From NCBI GenBank assembly GCA_016213625.1, contig JACQZZ010000057.1, positions 1 through 49,147 of the forward strand: DNA of 49,147 nt, in the 5' to 3' direction. The notes below the pieces were generated by a model. It made no database searches and was not told the DNA's origin. It worked only from the letters and a program-made list of their open reading frames with translations. Both the position numbers and the translations under genes were made by a program. The DNA is from Actinomycetota bacterium. Its GTDB lineage: Bacteria; Actinomycetota; Acidimicrobiia; Acidimicrobiales; Ilumatobacteraceae. Of this stretch, positions 8,212 through 16,890 are shown piece by piece (position 1 is the stretch's first letter; each line of letters begins with the position of its first letter).

Positions 8212-8957
8212 GCGCTGACCTCTTCCATCAGCTCGTCGCTGATGTCGAAGTTGCTGTACACGTCCTGCACGTCGTCGAGCTCTTCCAGCGCGTCCATGAT
8301 GCGCAGGATCTTACGTGCATCGTCGGCGTCGGTCACCTCGACGGTGAGGCTGGAGACCATGGTGCTCTCGGCCGACCCGACGTCGAGGCCTGCGGCCTGC
8401 AACGCGTCGCGTACGTCGTAGACGATGGAAGGATCGCAGGTGACCCGCCACACGGCGTCGCCGTCGGCCGACACGTCGTCGGCACCGGCTTCGAGCGCGG
8501 CCATCATCACGGTGTCCTCGTCGCTGCCGTTGACGCTGAGCACGCCGCGGCGGCTGAACTGCCAGCCCACCGCACCGGGCTCGGCCATCGAGCCACCGAG
8601 CTTGGAGAACGTGGATCGCACGTCGGCACCCGAGCGGTTGCGGTTGTCGGTGAGCACGTCGATGAGCAAGGCCACCCCACCGGGCGCATAGCCCTCGTAG
8701 GTGATGGCCTCGTAGGTGCCGCCGTCGCTGAGCCCGGCGCCGCGCTTCACGGCGCGGTCGATGGCGTCGTTGGTCATCTGCGCGGCCTTGGCCTTCAGGA
8801 TGACCGTGCGCAGCGACGCGTTGGAGGTGGCGTCGGCGCCGCCCTCACGGGCCGCCACTTCGAGCTGGCGGGCGATCTTGTTGAACACCTTGGCGCGTGC
8901 CTTGTCGGCAGCGCCCTTCTTGTGCTTGATGGTTGCCCATTTGGAATGGCCGGACAT
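8208..8957 (-). CDS. yebC: YebC/PmpR family protein
   Basis: 249 residues, the usual length for this family of DNA- or ribosome-associated regulators. The diagnostic start MSGHSKWATIKHKKGAAD is complete, followed by the acidic middle domain and the conserved YEGYAPGGVALL segment (about residues 87-98). A strong Shine-Dalgarno (AGGAGGGG) lies 7 bases before the ATG, in contrast to the leaderless genes around it. It lies downstream of pdxT with a 3-base gap, in the same order as in mycobacteria. Confidence 0.95.
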   Translation of the reverse strand: MSGHSKWATIKHKKGAADKARAKVFNKIARQLEVAAREGGADATSNASLRTVILKAKAAQMTNDAIDRAVKRGAGLSDGGTYEAITYEGYAPGGVALLIDVLTDNRNRSGADVRSTFSKLGGSMAEPGAVGWQFSRRGVLSVNGSDEDTVMMAALEAGADDVSADGDAVWRVTCDPSIVYDVRDALQAAGLDVGSAESTMVSSLTVEVTDADDARKILRIMDALEELDDVQDVYSNFDISDELMEEVSA

Positions 8958-8960
8958 GCG

Positions 8961-9554
8961 CTAACCCCTCCTGAGGTGGTGGTGCAGAAATCGGTGGTGC
9001 AGCCGGGCGTCGCCGGCCAGTTCCGGGTGGAACGAGGCGACCATGACGGCGCCCTGACAGGCCAGCACGGGAACGTCCTCGTGCACAGCGAGCACCTCCA
9101 CGGCGGGTCCGACGGACACCACCTTGGGGGCACGGATGAACACCGCGTGGAACGGGACGTCCTCGCCCTCGACGTGGATGTCGGTCTCGAAGCTGTCGAC
9201 CTGACGGCCGTAGCCGTTGCGCTGCACGGCGATGTCGATGGCGCCGAAGCTGCGCTGATCGGGTCGGCCGTCGCGCACGTCGGTGGCCAGCAGGATCATG
9301 CCGGCACAGGTGCCGAAGACGGGCATGCCCTCGGAGAGGCGGGCCTTGATCTCGTCGAACAGGCCGGAGGTCTCCAGCAGCTTCGACATCGTGGTGCTCT
9401 CGCCGCCCGGCATGACCAGCGCATCGACCCTCGCGAGGTCGGCGGGAGTGCGCACCTGCGTGGGGCGCGCACCTGCCTCAGCGAGTGCGAGTTCGTGTGC
9501 CGCGAACGCACCCTGCAGCGCGAGTACGCCGACGACCGGCTGCGCGACCTGCAC
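8961..9554 (-). CDS. pdxT: Pyridoxal 5'-phosphate synthase glutaminase subunit PdxT
   Basis: Class I glutamine amidotransferase of 197 residues that supplies ammonia to PdxS for vitamin B6 synthesis. The triad is visible: Cys in FGTCAGMI (about 82), and His and Glu in SFHPELAGD (about 174-176). The oxyanion motif PGGEST lies near 49-54. The GTG at 9554 with GGAG upstream gives the family length. It is 30 bases downstream of pdxS and 3 bases before yebC. Confidence 0.95.
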   Translation of the reverse strand: MQVAQPVVGVLALQGAFAAHELALAEAGARPTQVRTPADLARVDALVMPGGESTTMSKLLETSGLFDEIKARLSEGMPVFGTCAGMILLATDVRDGRPDQRSFGAIDIAVQRNGYGRQVDSFETDIHVEGEDVPFHAVFIRAPKVVSVGPAVEVLAVHEDVPVLACQGAVMVASFHPELAGDARLHHRFLHHHLRRG

Positions 9555-9584
9555 CTGGGGGCTCCGGACTGACGAACCGCAAGG

Positions 9585-10484
9585 TCACCAGCCTCGCTCG
9601 GCGTAGCGCTGGTTGATCTCGTCCATGCCGATGCCGGTCATCGGCGCTCCGAGGCCACGGCTCACCTTGGCGAGGATGTCGGCATCGCGGAAGTGGGTGG
9701 TGGCTTCGACGATGGCCTTGGCCCGCGGCGAGGGATCGTCGCTCTTGAAGATGCCCGAGCCGACGAACACGGCCTCGGCACCCAACTGCATGGCGAGCGC
9801 GGCGTCGGCCGGGGTGGCGATGCCGCCGGCGCAGAACAGGGGCACCTGCAGCCAACCGGTCTCGGCGATCTCCTGCACGAGCGGCAGCGGAGCCTGCAGC
9901 TGCTTGGCCCACTGGAACAGCTCGGCCTGATCGGCCTGCGTGATCTTGCGGATGTCGCCGATGATGTTGCGCAGGTGGCGATCTGCCTCGACGATGTTGC
10001 CGGTGCCGGCCTCGCCCTTGCTGCGGATCATGCAGGCGCCCTCGCTGATGCGACGGAGCGCCTCGCCGAGGTTGGTGGCGCCGCACACGAACGGCACGGT
10101 GAACGCGAACTTGTCGATGTGGTGCGTCTCGTCGGCAGGCGTGAGCACTTCGCTCTCGTCGACGTAGTCCACGCCGAGCGCCTGCAGGATCTGCGCCTCC
10201 ACGAAGTGGCCGATGCGTGCCTTGGCCATGACGGGGATGGTGACCGCGGCCTTGATGCCCTCGATCATCTCGGGATCGCTCATGCGGGCGACGCCACCGT
10301 CGCGACGGATGTCGGCGGGGACGCGCTCGAGCGCCATGACGGCGCAGGCACCGGCGTCTTCGGCGATCTTCGCCTGCTCGGCGTTGACGACGTCCATGAT
10401 GACGCCGCCCTTCAACATCTCGGCGAGACCACGCTTCACCTGGACGGTGCCGGTGGCGCGCGGGGCTGACGGCTGCTCACTCAT
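9585..10484 (-). CDS. pdxS: Pyridoxal 5'-phosphate synthase lyase subunit PdxS
   Basis: 299-residue TIM-barrel lyase that builds PLP from ribose 5-phosphate, glyceraldehyde 3-phosphate and ammonia. Conserved segments include [17 protein letters not shown], the [10 protein letters not shown] block with its lysine (VMAKARIGH), [10 protein letters not shown], and the phosphate-binding [16 protein letters not shown]. The start at 10484 is supported by minus-strand TACGCT at 10492-10497, 7 bases upstream. It heads the pdxS-pdxT-yebC-peroxiredoxin run. Confidence 0.97.
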   Translation of the reverse strand: MSEQPSAPRATGTVQVKRGLAEMLKGGVIMDVVNAEQAKIAEDAGACAVMALERVPADIRRDGGVARMSDPEMIEGIKAAVTIPVMAKARIGHFVEAQILQALGVDYVDESEVLTPADETHHIDKFAFTVPFVCGATNLGEALRRISEGACMIRSKGEAGTGNIVEADRHLRNIIGDIRKITQADQAELFQWAKQLQAPLPLVQEIAETGWLQVPLFCAGGIATPADAALAMQLGAEAVFVGSGIFKSDDPSPRAKAIVEATTHFRDADILAKVSRGLGAPMTGIGMDEINQRYAERGW

Positions 10485-10491
10485 GACTGCC

Positions 10492-10497
10492 AGCGTA
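10492..10497 (-). promoter_or_regulatory. Probable -10 element of pdxS (TACGCT)
   Basis: TACGCT with a 7-base spacer to the ATG; identical in sequence and spacing to the ruvC element. This suggests leaderless transcription. Confidence 0.45.
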
Positions 10498-10562
10498 TCG
10501 CTCCGGGGTGCGACGCTCCTCAGCGAATTCCGATCGGCACGCGGCGAGCCGGTCCGGGTGGA

Positions 10563-11468
10563 TCAGAGTTCTCGGAGCAGTGCGATGCGTTCCTCGAGCG
10601 GCGGGTGCGTGTCGAACATGCGGTTCCACACACCCATCTTCCCCTTGTCGCCCACGCCCGACATCGGCTGCTCGATCCACATGTGCGCCGTAGCGGTGCT
10701 CGCCGCATGCGTGACCGTGACGTCGTCGCGCAGCTTTTCGAGCGCCGAGATGAGCCCAGGCGGGTAGCGAGTGAGCTGACAGGCCGACACGTCGGCGAGT
10801 GTCTCACGCTGGCGGCTCACCGATGCCTGCATCGCCTTGGCGATGAGGGGAGCGATGATGATGAACACGAACCCGACCAGCGCCAGCGGGTTGCCGCCAC
10901 CGTCGCGATCGCCGCTGCGCGCGACCCGGCCGCCGTTCCACCACATCGCCCGGACGGCGAAGTTCGACAACAGTGCCACGCTGCCCACCAGGGTGACGGC
11001 AAGCGTGCTGACCAGGATGTCGTAGTTGCGGATGTGCGAGAGCTCGTGGGCCACCACACCCTCGAGTTCCACCCGGTTCAACTTCTGGAGCAGTCCGGTG
11101 GTGACCGCGATGGCCGCGTGCTTCGGGTCGCGCCCGGTGGCGAACGCATTCGGTGCCGGATCCTCCACGATGTACACGCGCGGCTTGGGCAGGCCACTGG
11201 CGATGCACAGGCCTTCCACCAGGTTGTGCAACCGCTGGTACTGCTGCGGATCCGCGGGCTTCGCACGGCTCACCGACAACGCGATGGCATCGGACTTCCA
11301 GTACGAGGCGAACGCCAGACCGGCGGAGATGACGAGGGCGACGACGGTGCCCTGCAGCCCGTAGCCGAGCAGCACACCGACGGCGGCGCCCACCAGGCTG
11401 AGCACCAGCACGAACGCACCGATGAGCGCGATGCTGCGCCGCTTGTTGGATCGGATCAGTTCGAACAT
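10563..11468 (-). CDS. htpX: Zinc metalloprotease HtpX family (M48)
   Basis: Membrane protease of 301 residues that degrades damaged membrane proteins. Two N-terminal TM helices (about 14-32 and 37-54) precede the zinc motif HELSH in VVAHELSHIRNYD. Two more TM helices follow, and the third zinc ligand is Glu in ETLADVSACQLTRYPPGL. The start at 11468 (MFELIRSNKRR) is the family N-terminus; an upstream ATG would run into lemA. It lies 7 bases downstream of lemA. The lemA-htpX pairing is common and suggests a shared envelope role. Confidence 0.93.
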   Translation of the reverse strand: MFELIRSNKRRSIALIGAFVLVLSLVGAAVGVLLGYGLQGTVVALVISAGLAFASYWKSDAIALSVSRAKPADPQQYQRLHNLVEGLCIASGLPKPRVYIVEDPAPNAFATGRDPKHAAIAVTTGLLQKLNRVELEGVVAHELSHIRNYDILVSTLAVTLVGSVALLSNFAVRAMWWNGGRVARSGDRDGGGNPLALVGFVFIIIAPLIAKAMQASVSRQRETLADVSACQLTRYPPGLISALEKLRDDVTVTHAASTATAHMWIEQPMSGVGDKGKMGVWNRMFDTHPPLEERIALLREL

Positions 11469-11475
11469 GATGAGG

Positions 11476-12027
11476 TCAGAACTGCACCTTCGGCACTTCG
11501 CGCGACGCAGCGTCGGTCTCGAAGTACTCACGCTGCGCGAACTTGAACATGCCGGCGATGATGACCGTGGGGAACGACTGCAGCTTGTTGTTGTAGCTCA
11601 GCACGCTGTCGTTGTAGAACTGCCGCGCGTAGGCCACACGGCCTTCCGTGGCGGTGAGCTCTTCCTGCAGGGCGAGGAAGTTCGTGTTGGCCTTGAGGTC
11701 GGGGTAGGCCTCACCGAGGGCGAACAACTGCCGCAGCGCACCGGTCATCAGGTTGTCGGCGGCGGCCTGACCTGCAGGGGTGGCCGGTGCGGCGATGGCG
11801 GCATTGCGGGCGTTGATGACGGCTTCCAGCGTCGACTTCTCGTGCGCCGCGTAGGCCTTGACGGTCTCGACCAGGTTGGGGATGAGGTCGATACGACGCT
11901 TGAGCTGCACGTCGATCTGCGACCAGGCGTTGTCGACCTGGTTGCGAGCACGGACGAGACCGTTGTACGCAGCGATGAGGTACAGCACGAGGACCGCGAC
12001 GACGGCCAGAACGATGATCCACCACAT
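11476..12027 (-). CDS. lemA: LemA family protein
   Basis: 183 residues. One N-terminal TM helix (about 2-20) is followed by the hallmark YNGLVRARNQVDNAWSQID and LKRRIDLIPNLVETVKAYA helices. The C-terminal YNDSVLSYNNKLQSFPT segment is also conserved. The family's biochemical role is not established. A GGAG Shine-Dalgarno precedes the ATG. It is the upstream partner of htpX. Confidence 0.93.
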   Translation of the reverse strand: MWWIIVLAVVAVLVLYLIAAYNGLVRARNQVDNAWSQIDVQLKRRIDLIPNLVETVKAYAAHEKSTLEAVINARNAAIAAPATPAGQAAADNLMTGALRQLFALGEAYPDLKANTNFLALQEELTATEGRVAYARQFYNDSVLSYNNKLQSFPTVIIAGMFKFAQREYFETDAASREVPKVQF

Positions 12028-12070
12028 ATGAGGGAACTCCGAGCGATTCGGGGCGCCGGGGGGCGCCTGC

Positions 12071-13237
12071 TCAGGCCATCATACGTGTGCGACGCCGCAG
12101 CCGGGGCGACAGCGGCCAGGGCGACATGGGCCGCAGGGCCTCGGCCGGACGCGCCACCTCGTGGTAGATCTCCGCGTAGCGGCAGGCCAGCGCGCGCATC
12201 GAGAAGTCGTTGGCCCGGCGCGCTCCCGCTGCCACCAGGCGGCCCGCGAGCTCGGGCTCGGTGAGCGCCTTCTGCAATGCCACCGCCAGCGCGCCCGCGT
12301 CGCCGGGCTCCACCAGCAGAGCGTCGACGTCGTCGGTGGCCACGTTGCGGTACCCATCGAGCGCACTGGCCACGATGCACGTGCCGGCCGCCATCGCCTC
12401 GATGAGCACCACGCCGAACGACTCGCCGCGCAACGACGGAGCGCAGAACACGTCGGCGCCTCGCAGCCGCGACATCTTCTCCTCGTCGGTCAGCCGGCCC
12501 AGCCAGTGGATGCGCGCGTCGCCCCGGGTCTGGGCGGTGAGGCGCTCGGTGTCGGGACCGTTGCTGGCCACCCACAGCTGCACCTCGGGTGCGAGGTGCT
12601 CCATCGCCTGGATGAGCACGTCGAGGCCCTTGCGTTCCTCGTGCCGACCGCAGAAGAAGATGGTGGGACCATCGGTCGGCCACGGCGGCGATGCGCGGTA
12701 CAGGTCGAGCTCGACACCGTTGTACAGCACCTCGTACTCGCCACCGATGCTCTCCTCGACCAACGCCTGCGCGTCCTTGGACACGGCCACACGGTGGGCG
12801 AGGTTCTTGGCCGATGCCTTGATGGGTGCCGACAGGTACTTGTAGCTGGCGCTCTCGCCCGCAGCGTGGAACGTACCGACGACCGGTGCGGGGTGCAGCA
12901 GCATCGCGGTCATCGTGGGGCCGGGAGCGAACGGCTCGTGCAGGTGCAGCACGTCGAACTGCTCTTCGAACAGCACCCTCATGGTGCGCAGCGCCGCAGC
13001 AGGGTCGGGCGCGAGTGGCGCCACCGAACCGTTGGCGGCAGTCGGAAGGCTGTTGCCCAACGGTGTGACGAAGGTGGCCGGAGGCGGACCGTCGCACGGC
13101 CCGAGCACCCGCGCCTCGATGCCCATCGCCCGCAACTCACGTACCAAGCCCATGGCCTGGGCCTGCACGCCACCGGGGATCGACAGGCTGTAGGGACTGA
13201 ACATGCCGACACGCAGGAGACGGTCATCGTTCGGCAT
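12071..13237 (-). CDS. pimA: GDP-mannose-dependent glycosyltransferase, PimA-like
   Basis: GT4/GT-B glycosyltransferase of 388 residues. PimA adds the first mannose to phosphatidylinositol at the cytosolic membrane face. Matches to the PimA pattern include MFSPYSLSIPGGVQAQ at the N-terminus, FDVLHLHEPFAPG, VVGTFHAAGES, FFCGRHEERKGLDVL and the GT4 signature CAPSLRGESFGVVLIEAMAAGT. The extreme C-terminus is Arg-rich. The start at 13237 is supported by TAGCGT 8 bases upstream. The nearby pgsA and PatA-like genes support a PIM assignment. Confidence 0.87.
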   Translation of the reverse strand: MPNDDRLLRVGMFSPYSLSIPGGVQAQAMGLVRELRAMGIEARVLGPCDGPPPATFVTPLGNSLPTAANGSVAPLAPDPAAALRTMRVLFEEQFDVLHLHEPFAPGPTMTAMLLHPAPVVGTFHAAGESASYKYLSAPIKASAKNLAHRVAVSKDAQALVEESIGGEYEVLYNGVELDLYRASPPWPTDGPTIFFCGRHEERKGLDVLIQAMEHLAPEVQLWVASNGPDTERLTAQTRGDARIHWLGRLTDEEKMSRLRGADVFCAPSLRGESFGVVLIEAMAAGTCIVASALDGYRNVATDDVDALLVEPGDAGALAVALQKALTEPELAGRLVAAGARRANDFSMRALACRYAEIYHEVARPAEALRPMSPWPLSPRLRRRTRMMA

Positions 13238-13294
13238 CGAACGGCACGCTAGCCGGTCCGTCCGAGCGGCCGACTCACGACTAGGTTCGCCCGC
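13238..13294. promoter_or_regulatory. Divergent leaderless promoters, pimA / LLM oxidoreductase
   Basis: 57 bases between starts. The minus strand has TAGCGT (complement of 13246-13251) 8 bases before the pimA ATG. The plus strand has TAGGTT (13282-13287) 7 bases before the ATG at 13295. No Shine-Dalgarno is seen on either side. Confidence 0.5.
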
Positions 13295-14212
13295 ATGCGC
13301 ACCGCCTTCGAGCCCACCGGTCTGCCCGCCGTCAGCGTCATCGGTACCGCCGGCAAGCGCGGCACCATCCTGGAGTTGGCCGCCGAGGCGGATCGCCGCG
13401 GTTTCGCCGGTCTGGCCAGTCCGGGCGTGCACGGCAACCTCGCGCTCTGCGGATCGTTGGCCCACGTCACCCAGCGCATCCCGTTCTGGACCAGCATCCA
13501 GCCGATCTACCACTCGCACGCCACCGAGGTGGCCATCACCGCGGCCCATCTGTACGAGGTGAGCGGCGGCCGATTCCGGCTGGGACTGGGTGTCAGCCAC
13601 GCCCCCGCGATGGAGCGGCTGGGCATCGACACGGGCCGGCCGCTGGCCGACATGCGGCGCTACGTGGAACAGGTCCGATCGTCCGAGCGAGCGTCCGGTG
13701 CGTTGCCGCCGGTGTACCTGGCCACGCTGCGGAACAAGATGCTCGATCTCGCCCTGGCAGTCGCCGACGGTGCCATCTGGGCCAACGCCTCGTTGCGCCA
13801 CATGCCCCACCAAGTGGCACGCATCCCCGCTGATCGACGCGGCGACTGGTTCCTCGCCAACATGGTGCCCACCGTGATCGATGCCGACAAGGACGCGGCG
13901 AGAGCCATTCACCGGCGCACGCTCGGGGGCTACATCATGCTGCCCAACTACCGGAACTACTGGAAGCAGGCGGGCTACGCCGACGAGATGACGGCCATCG
14001 AGGACGCCATCGCCGCTGGCGACCGCGAGCGCCTCCCGTCGCTGATGACCGACGAGTGGCTCGACGACTGCACCACCAGCGGTTCGGCGGGCGAGGTGCG
14101 CGAACGGTTCCAGGCATGGCGCGACACGGGGGTGCTGCCCATCGCCGTCATGTCCAGCACCACTGGCGGCCAGGCCAAGGCCATCGGCGAACTGTTCTCG
14201 TTGTTCGAGTGA
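13295..14212 (+). CDS. LLM class oxidoreductase, probably F420-dependent
   Basis: 305-residue TIM-barrel enzyme of the bacterial luciferase-like superfamily. Characteristic pieces are the early ILELAAEADRRGFAGLASPG strand-helix, the TSIQPIYHSHATEVAITAAHLYEVSGGRFRLGLGVSH block, and a C-terminal SGSAGEVRERFQAWRDTGV that closes the barrel. Such enzymes reduce or oxidise substrates with F420H2 or FMNH2; the substrate is unknown. It is transcribed away from pimA and runs convergently towards the 5' nuclease with 10 bases between ends. Confidence 0.82.
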   Translation: MRTAFEPTGLPAVSVIGTAGKRGTILELAAEADRRGFAGLASPGVHGNLALCGSLAHVTQRIPFWTSIQPIYHSHATEVAITAAHLYEVSGGRFRLGLGVSHAPAMERLGIDTGRPLADMRRYVEQVRSSERASGALPPVYLATLRNKMLDLALAVADGAIWANASLRHMPHQVARIPADRRGDWFLANMVPTVIDADKDAARAIHRRTLGGYIMLPNYRNYWKQAGYADEMTAIEDAIAAGDRERLPSLMTDEWLDDCTTSGSAGEVRERFQAWRDTGVLPIAVMSSTTGGQAKAIGELFSLFE

Positions 14213-14222
14213 GGCGAGCCGG

Positions 14223-15074
14223 TCAGCCGGCCCATCGGCGCACGCGTGCCACTGGCGTGTCGTCACCCAGCACGTCCACCAGTGCTGCCACCTTCGCCAC
14301 GTCGGCGCCCGGCCACGCGAGCTGATCGAGCGAATGGTGCACCGGCAGATCGGTGCGCAGGCGCGACAGATTCCGGCACAGCAAGGCTTCGTCGTACATC
14401 CCGCGCAGCGCTGCGGCGAGCGAGGCCGCGCCTCGCACCTGTACGTCCCACTGCGTGTGATCGAGCGGTATCGCTTCGAGTACGTCGTAGCGCCGCAGCA
14501 GCGCCGAAGCGCTCTTGGCACCCCAGCCCGGCACTCCCGGCAGCCCATCGCTGCGGTCGCCCACGAGCGCGAACAGATCCGGAATCTGTTGCGGGGAGAT
14601 GCCGTACCGTTCGCGCACCACGGCTTCGTCGGTGACCACCGATCGGATGCGGTCGAGCACCACCACGCGCTCGCCTCGCACGCACTGGTTGAAGTCGTTG
14701 TCGGTGGCGCAGATCACCACCTGTTGCACGCGCTCGTCGGCCGAGTACTTCGCTGCGCCGGTGCTGAGCAGTTCGTCGGCCTGGTAGCGGCCACTCGGCC
14801 AGACCACCACGTTCAGGGCACGGCAGACCGCGGCCGCCAGGGGCGCCTGGGCGGCGATGAGTGCCTCCGCTCCCCCACCCTTCGTGGGCGGCGGCGCGAT
14901 CACCGAGTCGAACGCCACGGCGAGATGGGTGACCTCCATGTCGCGCAACAGTGACACGAGTGTGGCGAACCATCCACGTGCCGCACCGACTTCGCGGCCG
15001 TCGTGCTGGGCGCGCGGGGCGCCGTGGAAGCAGCGGAACAGTTCGAAGGTGCCGTCGACCAGATGCACCTTCAC
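14223..15074 (-). CDS. 5'-3' exonuclease, PIN/FLAP fold
   Basis: 283-residue stand-alone homologue of the 5' nuclease domain of DNA polymerase I. Metal-binding acidic clusters are visible: LVDGTFELFR, LAVAFDS, YQADELL, CATDNDFNQ and LVGDRSDGLPGVPGWG. The last also begins the helix-3-turn-helix DNA-binding element (GAKSASALLRRY). The GTG at 15074 was chosen because it lies 13 bases after the stop of the upstream thioredoxin gene and leaves the first Asp six residues in; a GTG at 15068 is possible. Flap removal in replication or repair is the likely role. Confidence 0.85.
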   Translation of the reverse strand: MKVHLVDGTFELFRCFHGAPRAQHDGREVGAARGWFATLVSLLRDMEVTHLAVAFDSVIAPPPTKGGGAEALIAAQAPLAAAVCRALNVVVWPSGRYQADELLSTGAAKYSADERVQQVVICATDNDFNQCVRGERVVVLDRIRSVVTDEAVVRERYGISPQQIPDLFALVGDRSDGLPGVPGWGAKSASALLRRYDVLEAIPLDHTQWDVQVRGAASLAAALRGMYDEALLCRNLSRLRTDLPVHHSLDQLAWPGADVAKVAALVDVLGDDTPVARVRRWAG

Positions 15075-15087
15075 GAGCGCGGTGTGC

Positions 15088-15795
15088 TCAGAAGAGCCGA
15101 GCGGTGAGCTTCTTGCGATACGCGGGGGTACGCGGATCGTCGGGGCCCATGAGTTCGAGGATGTCGAGGAACTGCTGGCGTGCCGCCTCATCGGCCTTCA
15201 CCGTGTCGAGCAACGCGGTGAGCGTCGCATCGTGATCGTCATCGGGCGCGAGGTGGACTCGTGCCTTCGCCGCCACGTGGCGCGTGCGATCGGTCTCGGG
15301 GATGCGGGCCAGGTACTGGAGCGCCTGGTCGTTCTCACCGCGAGCCACCAGCAGCTCGGCGAGCCCGACGATGGCGTCCTCGTTGCCGGGGTCGAGCTCC
15401 AGCGCGGCGCGGAATGATCCTTCGGTGCCCTCGGCAATGAGCGATGCGAGCGTCACCTCGCCCTCGGTGGGCAACAGCGCGTCGACGAACTGTTGCACCA
15501 CGTGCTCGGGGTAGGCGCCCATGAACCCGTCGACGACCTGGCCGTCCTTCAGGGCGTACACGGCAGGGATGGACTGCACCTGGAACGCCTGGGAGATGCC
15601 CGGGTTCTCGTCGGTGTTCACCTTGGCGAGCACCACCTGGCCGCCGGTGGCGTCGATGACCTTCTCGATGATGGGGCCGAGCGTCTGGCACGGACCGCAC
15701 CACGGCGCCCACAGGTCGACGACCACCGGGGTCATGTACGACCGCTCGATGACATCGTTCTGGAAGGTGCTGTCGGTGACGTCCACGTAGGCCAT
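15088..15795 (-). CDS. Thioredoxin domain protein with TPR-like C-terminus (CnoX/YbbN type)
   Basis: 235 residues. An N-terminal thioredoxin fold carries the active WCGPC at 32-36 and the cis-Pro segment QSIPAVYAL. The C-terminal half (about 120-235) is helical with TPR spacing (GSFRAALELDPGNEDAIVGLAELL). This architecture matches chaperone-like thioredoxins that protect client proteins from oxidation. The start at 15795 is supported by TATCGT (complement of 15802-15807) 6 bases upstream. It probably shares a transcript with the 5' nuclease. Confidence 0.9.
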   Translation of the reverse strand: MAYVDVTDSTFQNDVIERSYMTPVVVDLWAPWCGPCQTLGPIIEKVIDATGGQVVLAKVNTDENPGISQAFQVQSIPAVYALKDGQVVDGFMGAYPEHVVQQFVDALLPTEGEVTLASLIAEGTEGSFRAALELDPGNEDAIVGLAELLVARGENDQALQYLARIPETDRTRHVAAKARVHLAPDDDHDATLTALLDTVKADEAARQQFLDILELMGPDDPRTPAYRKKLTARLF

Positions 15796-15855
15796 GGCCG
15801 CACGATACCCGTCGGGGCGGCGTCGCACGCTCGGGGCCGATACCGTACGGTGCTC
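15796..15855. promoter_or_regulatory. Divergent promoter region, thioredoxin / phosphotransferase
   Basis: 60 bases. TATCGT on the minus strand (15802-15807) precedes the thioredoxin ATG by 6. On the plus strand TACCGT (15841-15846) precedes the ATG at 15856 by 9. ACCGTACGGT at 15842-15851 is a perfect 10-base palindrome overlapping that element and could be an operator. Confidence 0.4.
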
Positions 15856-16890
15856 ATGACCGACGTGCCCGGCATCAACGTCCCCGCAGTCACCGAATGG
15901 CTGCACACGCACGTGCCCGGATCACGCGGGCCGTTCACATTCGATGCCATCGCGGGCGGGCACTCGAACCTCACGTACCGCGTCACCGACGCCGTCGGCG
16001 CCCGCACCGTCCTGCGTCGCCCACCGCTCGGCCACGTGCTCGCGAGCGCGCACGACATGGGTCGGGAGCACCGCATCATCAGCGGGCTGCAGTCCAGCAC
16101 CGTGCCGGTCGCCCCCGCGCTCGGCTTCTGCGACGACCCGGCCGTCAACGACGCCCCGTTCTACGTGATGGGCTTCGTCGACGGTCATGTGTTGCGCGAC
16201 CGGGGTACCGCCGAAGCCGTGCTCACGCCTGCGGCGCGCCGCACGGCCAGCGAGTCCATCGTCGACACGATGGCTGCCATCCACGCGGTCGACCTCGAGG
16301 CGGCCGGCCTCAGCACACTGGGCAAGCACGAGGGCTACATCGCCCGCCAGTTGAAGCGTTGGTACGGGCAGTGGAACCAGCAGAAGACCCGCGAGCTCCC
16401 GGCCATCGACCAGGTCCATGATGCGTTGCTGCAGCGCATTCCCGAGCAGGGTCCGGCCACCATCGTCCATGGGGACTACCGGCTCGACAACTGCATGGTC
16501 GGCGTCGACGGTCACGTGATGGCAGTGCTCGACTGGGAGATCTGCACGCTCGGCGATCCGCTCGCCGACCTCGGGTTGCTGCAGGTGTACTGGACCGGCC
16601 CCGACGACGACGCGTCCGCATGGAACGGCTCGGCGTGCAGCGCACCCGGCTTCATGAACCGTGCAGATCTGGCCACTCGCTACGCCGAGGTCAGCGGACG
16701 CGACCTCGCCCAGCTGCCGTTCTACGTGTCCTTCGCCTACTGGAAGCTCGCGTGCATCCTCGAAGGTGTGTACGCCCGCTATGTGGGCGGTGCGCTCGGA
16801 GTGCGCGACGCTGCCGAGCTCGAGCCGTTCAAGATGCAGGTCGACGGTGCGGCCGCCATGGCGCTGGCGCAGCTCGAGGCACTGCCGTGA
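15856..16890 (+). CDS. Phosphotransferase family protein (APH/ACAD10-11 kinase-like)
   Basis: 344-residue kinase-fold protein. The N-lobe has GGHSNLTYRV. The catalytic loop is IVHGDYRLDN (Asp and Asn both present) and the metal-binding loop is VLDWEICTLGDPLADLG. This subgroup is related to the kinase domain of ACAD10/11, which phosphorylates 4-hydroxy acyl-CoAs before beta-oxidation; drug resistance is less likely. The GTGA overlap with the PAC2 gene marks a two-gene operon. No acyl-CoA dehydrogenase lies next to it. Confidence 0.85.
   Translation: MTDVPGINVPAVTEWLHTHVPGSRGPFTFDAIAGGHSNLTYRVTDAVGARTVLRRPPLGHVLASAHDMGREHRIISGLQSSTVPVAPALGFCDDPAVNDAPFYVMGFVDGHVLRDRGTAEAVLTPAARRTASESIVDTMAAIHAVDLEAAGLSTLGKHEGYIARQLKRWYGQWNQQKTRELPAIDQVHDALLQRIPEQGPATIVHGDYRLDNCMVGVDGHVMAVLDWEICTLGDPLADLGLLQVYWTGPDDDASAWNGSACSAPGFMNRADLATRYAEVSGRDLAQLPFYVSFAYWKLACILEGVYARYVGGALGVRDAAELEPFKMQVDGAAAMALAQLEALP

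Noticed and set aside
15856..16890. Aminoglycoside resistance gene
   Set aside because: It has the APH fold, but the sequence pattern follows the ACAD10/11-like metabolic kinases, and the coupled PAC2 gene gives no resistance context.
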